DNA from: VRUE01 sp963732225
GTDB lineage: Bacteria > Actinomycetota > Thermoleophilia > Solirubrobacterales > 70-9
Direction: 5' to 3'
Length of the DNA: 64,000 nt
Assembly: GCA_963732225.1 (NCBI GenBank)
Contig: CAVSYR010000005.1
Span: 868,001-932,000 of the forward strand
Shown here: piece by piece, positions 1-7,736 of the stretch
Position numbering within the stretch: the stretch's first letter is position 1
How the letters are laid out: every line of letters starts with the position of its first letter
Made by a program: the position numbers and the translations under genes
Notes under the pieces: generated by a model
Database searches by the model: none
What the model saw: only the letters and a program-made list of their open reading frames with translations
Told to the model about the DNA's origin: nothing

Positions 1-708
1 GCGGGTGACGCGGAAGTAGCCGTGATCGACCACCTCTGTGCCGGGGAAGAGGGCATCGAGGTTGGCGGCAATCACCTCCTCCAGGGGCACGAAGGTCTGG
101 CCGCCCTCGCCCGCCGGCAGAAAGCGGCCGAGCAGCTCCTTCGGCACCTTGACCCGGGCGATGATCTCGCTGCCGCTCTCGGGGTCGCGCAGCAGCACGC
201 CGAGGCTGAGCGAGAGGTTGGAGATATAGGGGAAGGGCCGGCCCATCCCGATCACCAGCGGGGTCAGCGCCGGGAAGACCTGCTCGTGGAAGCGGGCATC
301 GATCTCGCTGCGCTCCTCCTCGCTGGCCGACTCGAGCGAGACGATGCGAACTCCCTCCTGCTCCAGGGCCGGGCGCAGCTTGCCTTCGAAGCAGGCGTGC
401 AGGCGCTTGTCCATTTCCAGCACCCGCGCCTGGATCGCGTCGATCTGCTCGCCGGGCCTCAGCCCGTCGGGGCCGCGCGCGTCGATCCCAGCATCGAGCT
501 GCTCGAACAGACCGGCCACCCGCACCATGTAGAACTCGTCGAGGTTGGAGGCGTAGATCGCGCAGAAGCGGATCTGCTCCAGCAGCGGCACCGCCGGGTC
601 CTCGGCAAGTTCCAGCACCCGCTGGTTGAAGTCGAGCCAGGAGAGCTCGCGATTGAAGTAAAGGGCGGGATCGTCGATGCGTTCATCGTACTGCCGGGGC
701 AAGGCCAC
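1..708 (-). CDS. ppk1: Polyphosphate kinase, N-terminal part (cut by window edge)
   Basis: PPK1 reversibly moves the gamma phosphate of ATP onto polyphosphate. The visible 236 residues are the N-terminal and head regions: just after the start comes YFNRELSWLDFNQRVLELA, then FYMVRVAGLFEQL, and later PLVIGMGRPFPYISNLSLSL, all typical of the family. The catalytic histidine domain lies outside the window. I place the start at a GTG at 706-708, eight residues before the conserved DDPALYFNREL, because no better start follows the stop of the upstream gene; only a weak GGCCGGA precedes it. It starts 10 nt after the PHP-GT4 gene and is the last visible gene of a polyphosphate block with CHAD and Ppx genes. 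Identification is firm; the start is approximate. Confidence 0.93.
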   Translation of the reverse strand, partial: MALPRQYDERIDDPALYFNRELSWLDFNQRVLELAEDPAVPLLEQIRFCAIYASNLDEFYMVRVAGLFEQLDAGIDARGPDGLRPGEQIDAIQARVLEMDKRLHACFEGKLRPALEQEGVRIVSLESASEEERSEIDARFHEQVFPALTPLVIGMGRPFPYISNLSLSLGVLLRDPESGSEIIARVKVPKELLGRFLPAGEGGQTFVPLEEVIAANLDALFPGTEVVDHGYFRVTR

Positions 709-718
709 TCCGGCCGGC

Positions 719-2980
719 TCAGGCAGCGCGGGCAGGCGCTTGCCCGAGCGCCACGTCGCTGCCGAGCGCGCGGCGGTAGCCAGCGGCCAACTGCTCCATC
801 GCCTGCTCCCAGGAGCGGGCCCCGGCGGCGCGCACGGCGGAGGCACCGAGGTGACGGCGAAGCAGTGGCGAGGCGGCCAGCTGCAGGACCGTACCGGCGA
901 TGTGGTCGGCGTCGGCCTGGCAGAGCATTCCGGTGTGGCGGTTCTCTACCAGGGAGGCGGGGCCGCCTTCGGCAACGGCGACCACGGGCACGCCGCTGGC
1001 GCCGGCCTCGAGCACGACCTGGCCGTAGGTGTCGGTGGTCGAGCAGAAAAGGAAGATGTCGGCGCTGGCGTAGGCGCGGGCAAGCTCCTCCCCCTCGAGC
1101 CAGCCGAGGAAGGTCGCGCGCTCGCCAAGCCGGGCGCGCAGCTCGTCCTCCTCGGGACCGCCGCCGGCGAGCAGCAGGTGCAGGCGCGGATCGGCCTGGT
1201 GGGCGCGCAGGAAGCTCTCAGCGAGCAGGTCGACCCCCTTCTCGCGGGTGAGGCGGCCGGCGTAGAGAACCTTGACCTCGCCGGGGAAGTCCTCCCGCGC
1301 GGCCTTGCCGGGATCGAAGCGGGTGACGTCGACGCCGCGCTCCCAGCGACCGAGACGGGACTGGTCGATGCCGAGATCGATCAAGGAGCGATCGGCGGCG
1401 GGGCTTGGTGAGAGAACCAGCGAGGGGGCGCCGTAGAAGGCGCCGAGTGCGCCTTTAGCCAGCTCCTCAACTCCGCCGTCGCCGCTGCGCAAGCCGGCGT
1501 AACTGGCCAGCTCGGTGTGGTAGCTGGCGATCAGCGGCGTGCCGGCGATCCGGTTGAGCAGGGTCGCGGCGATACCGGCGGGCCCGGGCGCGGTTACGTG
1601 GACAGCGTCGTAACGCCCCTCGGCAAGCGTCTCGGCCAAGCCGGGCAGACCGGGGACGCCGAGGCTCATGCCGGCATAGAAGGGCACCTCGAGCTCTGCT
1701 GCCGCCGGCAGCCGCCGGTCGACCCCGGCGTCGGTGCCGACGACCTCGAGCTCGAAACCCGGCACGCCGAGCTCGCGGATCTTCTCGATCGTCGCGGTGA
1801 CGCCATGGGTGGCGCCAATCCCGTCGGCGATCAAGGCGACGCGGGGTCGCTCCCCGGAGCGGCTCGCCAGCTTTGCCTTCTCGGCCCCGAGGAAGGTGAT
1901 CGCGGGCGCGTAGGGCACCGCTGGGATCACCGCGTCGAAGAGGCCGCCAACCGCGGCCGCCAGGTCGCCCTCGTGGGCCGCCTTGGCGCCCTCGGCGATC
2001 GCCCCCCGCAGACGCCGCTCGTGGGTGCGACGGGCCCGCCGGTAGAGATCGGCGTGGGAGAAGTCCTCGGCCTGCAGGTAGGCGATCAGCTCCGGCCCAC
2101 GCAGGTCAAGCTCGATCGAGCGCAGCCAGGCCTCCAGCAACGCTCGCCCGTCGTCGGGCCCGATGTCAGCTGCGACCTTGCCCTCGCGGGCGGCGCCCTC
2201 GCTGATCGTGCGCTGGGCGATCTTCCATACGGCGGCGGGGTCGGGTGCCCTCTCCGCACCCGACCCGCCGAGAGCGCGCGTCGCCAACGCCATCGCCGCG
2301 TGAGCCCACTTGGCCGCGCTGCCCTGCTGGCCGCCCCCCTGGGCATCGCCAGCCCGCATCTCGTGGAGAAACTCTTCCGGCGTGGCGGCCGCGGGCACCT
2401 CGGTGAAGGTGCGGCCGATATCCACGCCGGCATGGTCGTCGGAACCGCCGATCCCGGTCCCGCCGTGGGTCTCGATGTAGATCGCCGCCGGCATGTTCAG
2501 CTCGGCGGCACGAGAGCCGTTGCGCACCTCCCAGATCGGGAAGAGCTCGGCGAGCCGGCGCCGGTGTCGCGGCGTCAGCGGTGCATCGACGTTGTAGAAC
2601 GGGTGCGCCAACGCAGAGGCGATCTCGTTCTCGGCAAGGTACGCGGCGCAGGCCTCGACGTCGCCGGCATGTGCCTGCAGCCACTCATGGTCTCCGGGGG
2701 TGATCCCGTAACAAAGGACGTGAACCGCCTGTGGCTCGCCGGCAAAGCGCGCGGTCAGCTCCTCGGAGACGAAGCAATCGGGACGATCGGCGAGCTGGAG
2801 ACAGCCGTCGATCGTGTCGTGGTCGGTGATCGTGACGAAATCCATCCCCCGCCGCTTGGCCAGGTCGTAGACCTCCTCGGGAGGCGTCGCGCACTCGGGC
2901 AGCCCCAGTGAACGCTGAACTCCAAGCCGCGAAAGCTGCGAGGCGGTGGAGTGGCAGTGCATATCTACACGGGAAGTCAT
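719..2980 (-). CDS. PHP-domain phosphoesterase fused to a GT4 glycosyltransferase
   Basis: A 753-residue two-domain protein. Residues 1-230 form a PHP domain with its metal-binding motifs: DMHCHSTAS near the start, ITDHDTIDG, SALAHPF and GGSDDHAGVD. A helical linker follows. From about residue 375 it is a GT-B glycosyltransferase of family 4: LIASYHTE in the acceptor half, VLYAGRLTREKGVDLL at the start of the nucleotide-sugar half and the E-x7-E region STTDTYGQVVLEAGASG. The ATG at 2980 follows CAGGGAGA at good spacing. Substrates cannot be read from sequence. Its place between CHAD genes and ppk1 suggests joint expression with polyphosphate genes, though a role in membrane glycolipids or storage polymers is equally possible. 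Confidence 0.85.
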   Translation of the reverse strand: MTSRVDMHCHSTASQLSRLGVQRSLGLPECATPPEEVYDLAKRRGMDFVTITDHDTIDGCLQLADRPDCFVSEELTARFAGEPQAVHVLCYGITPGDHEWLQAHAGDVEACAAYLAENEIASALAHPFYNVDAPLTPRHRRRLAELFPIWEVRNGSRAAELNMPAAIYIETHGGTGIGGSDDHAGVDIGRTFTEVPAAATPEEFLHEMRAGDAQGGGQQGSAAKWAHAAMALATRALGGSGAERAPDPAAVWKIAQRTISEGAAREGKVAADIGPDDGRALLEAWLRSIELDLRGPELIAYLQAEDFSHADLYRRARRTHERRLRGAIAEGAKAAHEGDLAAAVGGLFDAVIPAVPYAPAITFLGAEKAKLASRSGERPRVALIADGIGATHGVTATIEKIRELGVPGFELEVVGTDAGVDRRLPAAAELEVPFYAGMSLGVPGLPGLAETLAEGRYDAVHVTAPGPAGIAATLLNRIAGTPLIASYHTELASYAGLRSGDGGVEELAKGALGAFYGAPSLVLSPSPAADRSLIDLGIDQSRLGRWERGVDVTRFDPGKAAREDFPGEVKVLYAGRLTREKGVDLLAESFLRAHQADPRLHLLLAGGGPEEDELRARLGERATFLGWLEGEELARAYASADIFLFCSTTDTYGQVVLEAGASGVPVVAVAEGGPASLVENRHTGMLCQADADHIAGTVLQLAASPLLRRHLGASAVRAAGARSWEQAMEQLAAGYRRALGSDVALGQAPARAA

Positions 2981-3061
2981 CGGCGTCTCCCTGCTCTAGT
3001 CGTTTCTGTCACCTCCAGAGTTCGGCATGAGCAGGGAAAAGTTGTGAACGAGCGGGAAAGC

Positions 3062-3487
3062 TCAGGTGAACAAGGAGTGATCGAGCGCCGCCCAGGTGCC
3101 CCTGCTCGCCTCGGCCTGCCAGAGCTCGGCGAAATCATGAAAGAGGCGCTCGCGGCGTGCTCGCAGCAGCGCGGCGACCGAGCCGATCTGCTCGACCTTG
3201 GTCAGCATCAGGTCGCAGTCGTGCAGATCGCCGAGCACCGACTGCAGGCTCTTGGCGGCATCGCGAGCCACCTTTGCCTCCCCGCCAAGACATGAAGCGA
3301 AGATCTCGAGCACGTAGCGCAGGCGCTTGGCGGCGATCCGCAGGTCATGTTGCGCTTCGCTCGCGTCGGGGGCAAGCGCCGGCTCGGCAAAACTGCGCAG
3401 CTCGTCCAGCCGCACCGAGACGATCTGCCCTACGTTGGGCTCGAGCGGGCCGTGCGGATCCAATCCCTCTATTGCCCGTGGCTTCAT
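3062..3487 (-). CDS. CHAD-domain protein, C-terminal half
   Basis: 141 residues matching the second helical bundle of a CHAD domain: EAQHDLRIAAKRLRYVLEIF and SLQSVLGDLHDCDLML carry the conserved histidines and basic residues that line the polyphosphate-binding face. A complete CHAD domain is about twice this length; the first half is encoded by the upstream gene, whose stop overlaps this ATG (ATGA, 3484-3487). Known CHAD proteins bind polyphosphate granules, which fits ppk1 and ppx on either side. Either the two polypeptides assemble into one CHAD domain, or a single ancestral gene has been split. Confidence 0.8.
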   Translation of the reverse strand: MKPRAIEGLDPHGPLEPNVGQIVSVRLDELRSFAEPALAPDASEAQHDLRIAAKRLRYVLEIFASCLGGEAKVARDAAKSLQSVLGDLHDCDLMLTKVEQIGSVAALLRARRERLFHDFAELWQAEASRGTWAALDHSLFT

Positions 3488-3957
3488 CGGCCGGCCTTCT
3501 TGACCAGCTTCTTCAGCCGCCGCCGCAGCTTCTTCAGTCGCTTCTTGGTGACGTAAGGAGCCAGTGCTTCGTTTGCCTCGGCCTGGCGCACTCGCAGCTT
3601 CTCGATCAGGGCGAGCAGGGCCTCGCGATCCGCCTCCGCCGCCTGGTCGAGAAGGCCTTCGAGCATGGCGATCTCGACATCGGCGTCACGGCGCTCGCCG
3701 AGCGCGTCGGCCAGCGCCTTCACCCTCTTCAGCGCCTTGTGGTGGCGCTTGCGCGGGAAGCAGGGCTCGAAGACCTCCAGCGCCGCGCGCAGGCGGCGCG
3801 TCGCCACCCGCATGTCATGCACGCGCTCGACATCGTCGAGATCGAGGACGCCATGCGAGTGCGCGAAGACCTCCTTGGACCGCACCTTGACGACGCGCGC
3901 CGCCGCCTGAGAGAACGACCCCTCGCAGTCGAGCTCGACCTTGCGCGCACCGGCCAC
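3484..3957 (-). CDS. CHAD-domain protein, N-terminal half
   Basis: 157 residues from a GTG at 3957. The signature VERVHDMRVATRRLRAALEVF followed by LADALGERRDADVEIAML is the first CHAD repeat (His-Asp-x-Arg-Val and the Arg-x-x-Arg stretch). The C-terminus is extremely basic (KKRLKKLRRRLKKLVKKAGR), suitable for polyanion contact. It overlaps the next CHAD half by four bases, so translation is probably coupled. It starts 29 nt after the ppx stop. No Shine-Dalgarno sequence is evident, which fits re-initiation after ppx. Confidence 0.8.
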   Translation of the reverse strand: MAGARKVELDCEGSFSQAAARVVKVRSKEVFAHSHGVLDLDDVERVHDMRVATRRLRAALEVFEPCFPRKRHHKALKRVKALADALGERRDADVEIAMLEGLLDQAAEADREALLALIEKLRVRQAEANEALAPYVTKKRLKKLRRRLKKLVKKAGR

Positions 3958-3986
3958 GCTACGAGGCTAGAGGACGCTTGCGCTCG

Positions 3987-4895
3987 CTAGGCGACGAGAC
4001 GAAGTGAGGAGCCATTGGTGCTGCCGTTGAGCATGTCGAGCACGACTCCCTCGCGCAGGCCGCCCTTGCCGATCTGCAGCGGCTGGCCGAGCAGCTCGGA
4101 GACCTTCTCCAGCAGCAGCACGCCGGTGGTGAGGATGCGGACCCGTTCGGGGTCGAGCTCGAAGCGGCGCGCCACGTCGGCGGCGGGATCGCCGCAGAGC
4201 ACGCGGATCCCCCGCTCCAGGGTCTCGTATTCGAGCACCGCCCCGACCAGCCGGCGCAGCGAGGTGGCGCTGCCGCCGACCGCGACCGCCTGAGTGGGAT
4301 GCTCGATCTCGACCCCCTCGAAGATGTCGTCGATGCGATCGCGGACCTTGCGGATCTCGGCCGCGGAAGGAGGATCGGAGGAGATCAGCTCGTTGGCGAG
4401 GACACCGGAGCCGACTCGCCAGGAGCGGACCTCGCTGGCGCCACCCGGCACGGTGCCGAGGATCACCTCGGTCGAACCGCCACCGACGTCAACGACGCCG
4501 ACCCTGCCCTCGACCGGGTGGCCGAGCGTCTTGGTCGCGCCGATGAAGGAGAGCCTGCCCTCCTCCTCGTCGCTCAGCACCTCGACCCGGACGCCGGCGG
4601 CATCACCGATCGCGGCCGCGACCTCGTCGCCGTTGGATGCCTCGCGCACGGCCGCCGTCGCCACCGCGCGTATCTCTTCGGCGCCCAGCTCTTTCGCCAG
4701 CCTGACCTGGGTCGCGACGACCTCGCAGACTTCGTCGGCCTTCGAGGCGAGGATCGCGCCATCGGAGTCGAGCGCCTTGTTGATCCGCGTATACGCCCGC
4801 TGCTCCATCACCTTCTTCAACTGCCCCTCAACGGGCTCGGCAACGAGCACACGAGTCGTGTTCGACCCAATATCTATGGCGGCACAGAGCGTCAC
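3987..4895 (-). CDS. ppx: Exopolyphosphatase / pppGpp phosphatase (Ppx/GppA family)
   Basis: 302 residues of the ASKHA-fold Ppx/GppA family, which removes terminal phosphates from polyphosphate or the 5' phosphate of pppGpp. Key motifs: AAIDIGSNTTRVLVAE (phosphate-1 loop), ATAAVREASNG, VGVVDVGGGSTEVILG (phosphate-2 loop with the catalytic Glu in the preceding EEEGRLSF), and VAVGGSATSLRRLV. Length matches the short actinobacterial form, which lacks the C-terminal HD-like domain of E. coli Ppx. It is the first gene of the ppx-CHAD-CHAD cluster. Whether polyphosphate or pppGpp is preferred cannot be decided from sequence, but the neighbours favour polyphosphate. Confidence 0.92.
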   Translation of the reverse strand: MTLCAAIDIGSNTTRVLVAEPVEGQLKKVMEQRAYTRINKALDSDGAILASKADEVCEVVATQVRLAKELGAEEIRAVATAAVREASNGDEVAAAIGDAAGVRVEVLSDEEEGRLSFIGATKTLGHPVEGRVGVVDVGGGSTEVILGTVPGGASEVRSWRVGSGVLANELISSDPPSAAEIRKVRDRIDDIFEGVEIEHPTQAVAVGGSATSLRRLVGAVLEYETLERGIRVLCGDPAADVARRFELDPERVRILTTGVLLLEKVSELLGQPLQIGKGGLREGVVLDMLNGSTNGSSLRLVA

Positions 4896-4942
4896 GGCGT
4901 TCTTCTCATGTTCCCAGAGTCATCGGATCTCAAGCGCCGGTT

Positions 4943-5018
4943 GGTGGGGTGGCCATGCGTCGACGGACGCTCAACCCGGCCACAGGCCGGGTGTCCGGGG
5001 ATGCATGGCCACCCCACC
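4943..5018. repeat. Compound palindrome between ppx and phoU
   Basis: Two perfect 16-bp arms (4943-4958, GGTGGGGTGGCCATGC, and its complement at 5003-5018) enclose nested inverted repeats: ACCCGGCC/GGCCGGGT (4974-4981 and 4984-4992) and GGAC/GTCC. The right arm ends one base before the phoU stop. It may act as a terminator or mRNA stabiliser between phoU and ppx. It resembles in layout the larger palindromes at 44.0, 45.0, 53.7 and 54.0 kb. Confidence 0.7.
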
Positions 5019-5019
5019 C

Positions 5020-5712
5020 TCAGACACTCGGATGCGACGCATCCTCGAACTCACGGAAAAGCCCGGTGACGACGAAGGCGACCTGCTCGCCGATGTCGAC
5101 GGCGTTGTCGCCGATCCGCTCGATCGCCCTCGCCCCCAGCAGCATCGTCATCGCCCACTCGCGGCGGTCGGCGTCGTCGCCGATCTCCAGGGCGAGGCGA
5201 AAGCACTCGCGGTTGAGGTTGTCGACGACGTCGTCCTGACGGACCAGATCCTGAGCGAGTTCGACGTCGCGGTCGGCAAAGGCTCGCTTGGCCTGACTGA
5301 GCAGCGTCTTGGCCTGGCGGCCCATATCCAGGATCAGTCCCACCATCTGCTGATCGGAGGGCGGCTCGTTGCCGGTCAGCGGGATCATCTTGCAGATGTT
5401 CACGCACTGATCGCCCATCCGCTCGACGTTCTTCAAGACGTGGAGGAGGGCCGAGATCAGGCGCAGGTCGGTCGCCACCGGCGATTGCGTGGCGAGCAGC
5501 GTGATCAGCGCCTGGTGCACCTCGAGGTAGCGGCCGTCGATGCGATCGTCGTCGGCGACGACGATCTGGGCCAGCTCGACGTCCTGGTGCTCGACCGCCT
5601 CCAGGGTGCGGGTTAGCGCCGCGCTGGCCAGGTCGATGCCGCCGAGCGCGCTCGCCTCGAGCCGGTCCAGTTCCTCCTGATATTCGACCCGGATCCCGCC
5701 CGGCATGCTCAA
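5020..5712 (-). CDS. phoU: Phosphate transport regulator PhoU
   Basis: 230 residues made of two repeated three-helix PhoU bundles. The metal-binding ExxxD-type motifs are visible as LLHVLKNVERMGDQCVNIC in the first half and LLGARAIERIGDNAVDIGEQ in the second. PhoU links the Pst transporter to the phosphate-sensing histidine kinase and represses the Pho response when phosphate is plentiful. The ATG at 5712 overlaps the pstB stop by four bases, so it is the last gene of the pstSCAB-phoU operon. No partner kinase is in the window. Confidence 0.96.
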   Translation of the reverse strand: MSMPGGIRVEYQEELDRLEASALGGIDLASAALTRTLEAVEHQDVELAQIVVADDDRIDGRYLEVHQALITLLATQSPVATDLRLISALLHVLKNVERMGDQCVNICKMIPLTGNEPPSDQQMVGLILDMGRQAKTLLSQAKRAFADRDVELAQDLVRQDDVVDNLNRECFRLALEIGDDADRREWAMTMLLGARAIERIGDNAVDIGEQVAFVVTGLFREFEDASHPSV

Positions 5713-6608
5713 CCGAACCGTCCGCTGACGTAATCCTCGGTCGCCTGCTGGGAGGGACTGGTGAAGATCTTCTCGGTCGGGCCGATCTCGACCAGGCGGC
5801 CGGGCTTGCCCGTCTCCTCGAGGTTGAAGAAGGCGGTGATGTCGCTGGCCCGCGAGGCCTGCTGCATGTTGTGGGTGACGATCGCGATCGTGAACTTGCT
5901 CTTCAGCTCGCCGATCAGGTCCTCGATCGCCAGGGTCGCGACCGGATCGAGGGCGGAGCAGGGCTCGTCCATCAGCAGCACCTCGGGCTCGACCGCGATC
6001 GCGCGGGCGATGCAGAGTCGCTGCTGCTGGCCGCCAGAGAGTCCGGAGCCGGGCTTGTCGAGGCGGTCCTTGACCTCGTTCCAGAGGTGGGCACCGCGCA
6101 GCGAGCGCTCGACGATCGCGTCCTTCTCGGTCTTCTTCACCCGGCCGGCGTTGAGGTTGAGACCGGCGGCGACGTTGTCGTAAATCGACATCGTCGGGAA
6201 GGGATTGGGCGACTGGAAGACCATGCCGACGAGGCGGCGGACCTGGACCGGGTCGACCCCGCGCCCGTATATGTCATGACCATCGAGGGTGATCTCGCCC
6301 TCCACCCGAGCGCTGGCGGTCAGCTCATGCATGCGGTTGAGCGAGCGCAGAAAGGTCGTCTTGCCGCAACCCGAGGAGCCGATCAGCGCCGTCACCTTGT
6401 TCGGCTCGACCGTCAGCGTTACGTCTTCGACCGCGTGGAAGTCCCCGTAGAAGAGGTTGACCCCCCGCGCCTCGAGCGTCTTCGCCAGCCTGCCGTCCGC
6501 TGTCGCGGCGGCCTCCGGGGCTGGCTGCGTGCCTGTCGTCGTCACCTTCATCTCAGTCTTGCCGACCTCGGCCTCAGCCTCGGCCCTGGTTGCGCCTATG
6601 GCTCCCAT
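5709..6608 (-). CDS. pstB: Phosphate ABC transporter ATP-binding protein PstB
   Basis: 299 residues. ABC motifs in order: Walker A LIGSSGCGKTTFLRSLNRM, Q-loop MVFQSPNPFPTMSIYDNVA, signature GLSGGQQQRLCIARAIA, Walker B VLLMDEPCSALDP and H-loop IVTHNMQQA; the C-terminus FTSPSQQATEDYVSGRFG is typical of PstB. I chose the ATG at 6608 because AAAGGAG lies about ten bases upstream. The first ~45 residues are an unusual Ala/Glu/Thr-rich extension before TLEARGVNLFYGDFHAV; a later ATG at about 6551 is possible but has a poorer ribosome-binding site. It energises phosphate import by PstA/PstC. Confidence 0.96.
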   Translation of the reverse strand: MGAIGATRAEAEAEVGKTEMKVTTTGTQPAPEAAATADGRLAKTLEARGVNLFYGDFHAVEDVTLTVEPNKVTALIGSSGCGKTTFLRSLNRMHELTASARVEGEITLDGHDIYGRGVDPVQVRRLVGMVFQSPNPFPTMSIYDNVAAGLNLNAGRVKKTEKDAIVERSLRGAHLWNEVKDRLDKPGSGLSGGQQQRLCIARAIAVEPEVLLMDEPCSALDPVATLAIEDLIGELKSKFTIAIVTHNMQQASRASDITAFFNLEETGKPGRLVEIGPTEKIFTSPSQQATEDYVSGRFG

Positions 6609-6631
6609 CGGGCGTGCTCTCCTTTCATCCA

Positions 6632-7663
6632 CTAGCGGATCTCGGTTCGGTACCGGCGGTAGATCAGGCGAGCTACGAGGTTGAGGACCATGACGATAAC
6701 GATCAGGGTCAGGGCCGCTGCCCAGGCCCGGTCGTAGGAAGCCTGCTTGAAGACGCCGGGTGTTCGGTACTCGCTGTAGGCGTAGACCGCGAGGTTCTGC
6801 ATGCGGCCGGAAAGAGGGTTGGTGTTGATCGAGTCGACCACGCCGGTGGTGACCAGCAGCGGCGCCGTCTCGCCGATGATGCGAGCGACGGCGATCATCA
6901 TGCCGGTGATCAGGCCGGCGAAGGCGGTCGGCAGGACGACCTTGGTGATCGTCCGCCACTTCGGCGTTCCCAACGCGTAGGAGGCTTCCCGCAGGTGATT
7001 GGGGACGATCTTCAGCACCTCCTCGGAGGTGCGGATCACGATCGGGATCATCAGCACCGAGAGCGCCACCGAGCCCATCACGCCGAGGCGGATGCCGGGG
7101 CCGAGGAAGAGGGCGAAGAGCGCGTAGGCGAAGAGCCCGGCGACGATCGAGGGGATGCCGGTCATCACGTCGACGAAGAAGGTCAGCGCCCGGCCGAGGC
7201 GGCCGCCGCCGTACTCGGTCAGGTAGATCGCCGCCATCAGCCCGATCGGGATCGAGATCAGGGCGGCGACGCCGGTGATCACCAGGGTGCCGACCAGCGC
7301 GTGGGCGGCGCCGCCGCCGCCGATCTGACCGCGCGCGTCCTCGGTCAGAAATTCGAGGCTGAGGCCAGGGATGCCGCGTTTGGCGACCTCGAAGATCAGC
7401 GAGAGCAGCGGGATCAGGGCCAATCCGAAGGCGGCGACGATGGCCAGCGTGATCAACCGGTCCTTGGCCCGCCGTGGCCCCTCGACCCGGCGCGACCAGG
7501 TGTAGGTGACGACCATCGCGACCAGCACCGTGAAGACGAGCAGCAGGGCGACGCTGAAGGCCCCCGCGGCCAGCAGCAGCGCCGCCGCCAACACGGCCGA
7601 GCCGGCGACCACACCGTAGGGCGACCAGTCGGGCAGCACGCCGCTTTCGAGCGTCGGGCTCAC
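6632..7663 (-). CDS. pstA: Phosphate ABC transporter permease PstA
   Basis: 343 residues with about six to seven membrane helices and the ABC permease EAA loop LREASYALGTPKWRTITKVVLPTA, plus the Pst-type GAIYLTEY-like segment AAIYLTEYGGGRLGRAL. It forms the phosphate channel with PstC. The GTG at 7663 (GTG AGC CCG) lies directly downstream of the 56-nt stem-loop at 7681-7736. The open frame continues upstream to 7708 through that stem-loop but with no plausible start. Only a weak ACGGGAC precedes the GTG. Confidence 0.95.
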   Translation of the reverse strand: MSPTLESGVLPDWSPYGVVAGSAVLAAALLLAAGAFSVALLLVFTVLVAMVVTYTWSRRVEGPRRAKDRLITLAIVAAFGLALIPLLSLIFEVAKRGIPGLSLEFLTEDARGQIGGGGAAHALVGTLVITGVAALISIPIGLMAAIYLTEYGGGRLGRALTFFVDVMTGIPSIVAGLFAYALFALFLGPGIRLGVMGSVALSVLMIPIVIRTSEEVLKIVPNHLREASYALGTPKWRTITKVVLPTAFAGLITGMMIAVARIIGETAPLLVTTGVVDSINTNPLSGRMQNLAVYAYSEYRTPGVFKQASYDRAWAAALTLIVIVMVLNLVARLIYRRYRTEIR

Positions 7664-7680
7664 TTGACAGTCCCGTGTTC

Positions 7681-7736
7681 GCGCCCCGATCGCCACGGAC
7701 CCGAACACCCGGAAGTCACCGTGTCGATCGGGGCGC
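7681..7736 (-). promoter_or_regulatory. 56-nt stem-loop, copy A, between pstC and pstA
   Basis: A perfect 12-bp stem (plus-strand GCGCCCCGATCG at 7681-7692; complement at 7725-7736) encloses a 32-nt apical region with a second CACGG/CCGTG pairing. Copy B at 13395-13450 has the same length and a nearly identical apical region, but its stem differs at paired positions (CG to AA with CG to TT), which keeps the pairing. On the coding strand it starts within the pstC stop (TGA) and ends 17 nt before the pstA GTG. An RNA acting on pstA translation or on transcript processing is the simplest reading; this is inferred. Confidence 0.6.

Noticed and set aside
22..3295. Long plus-strand open frames opposite ppk1 and PHP-GT4
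   Set aside because: High G+C makes antisense frames long. They lack ribosome-binding sites and domain motifs, while the minus-strand frames have both.
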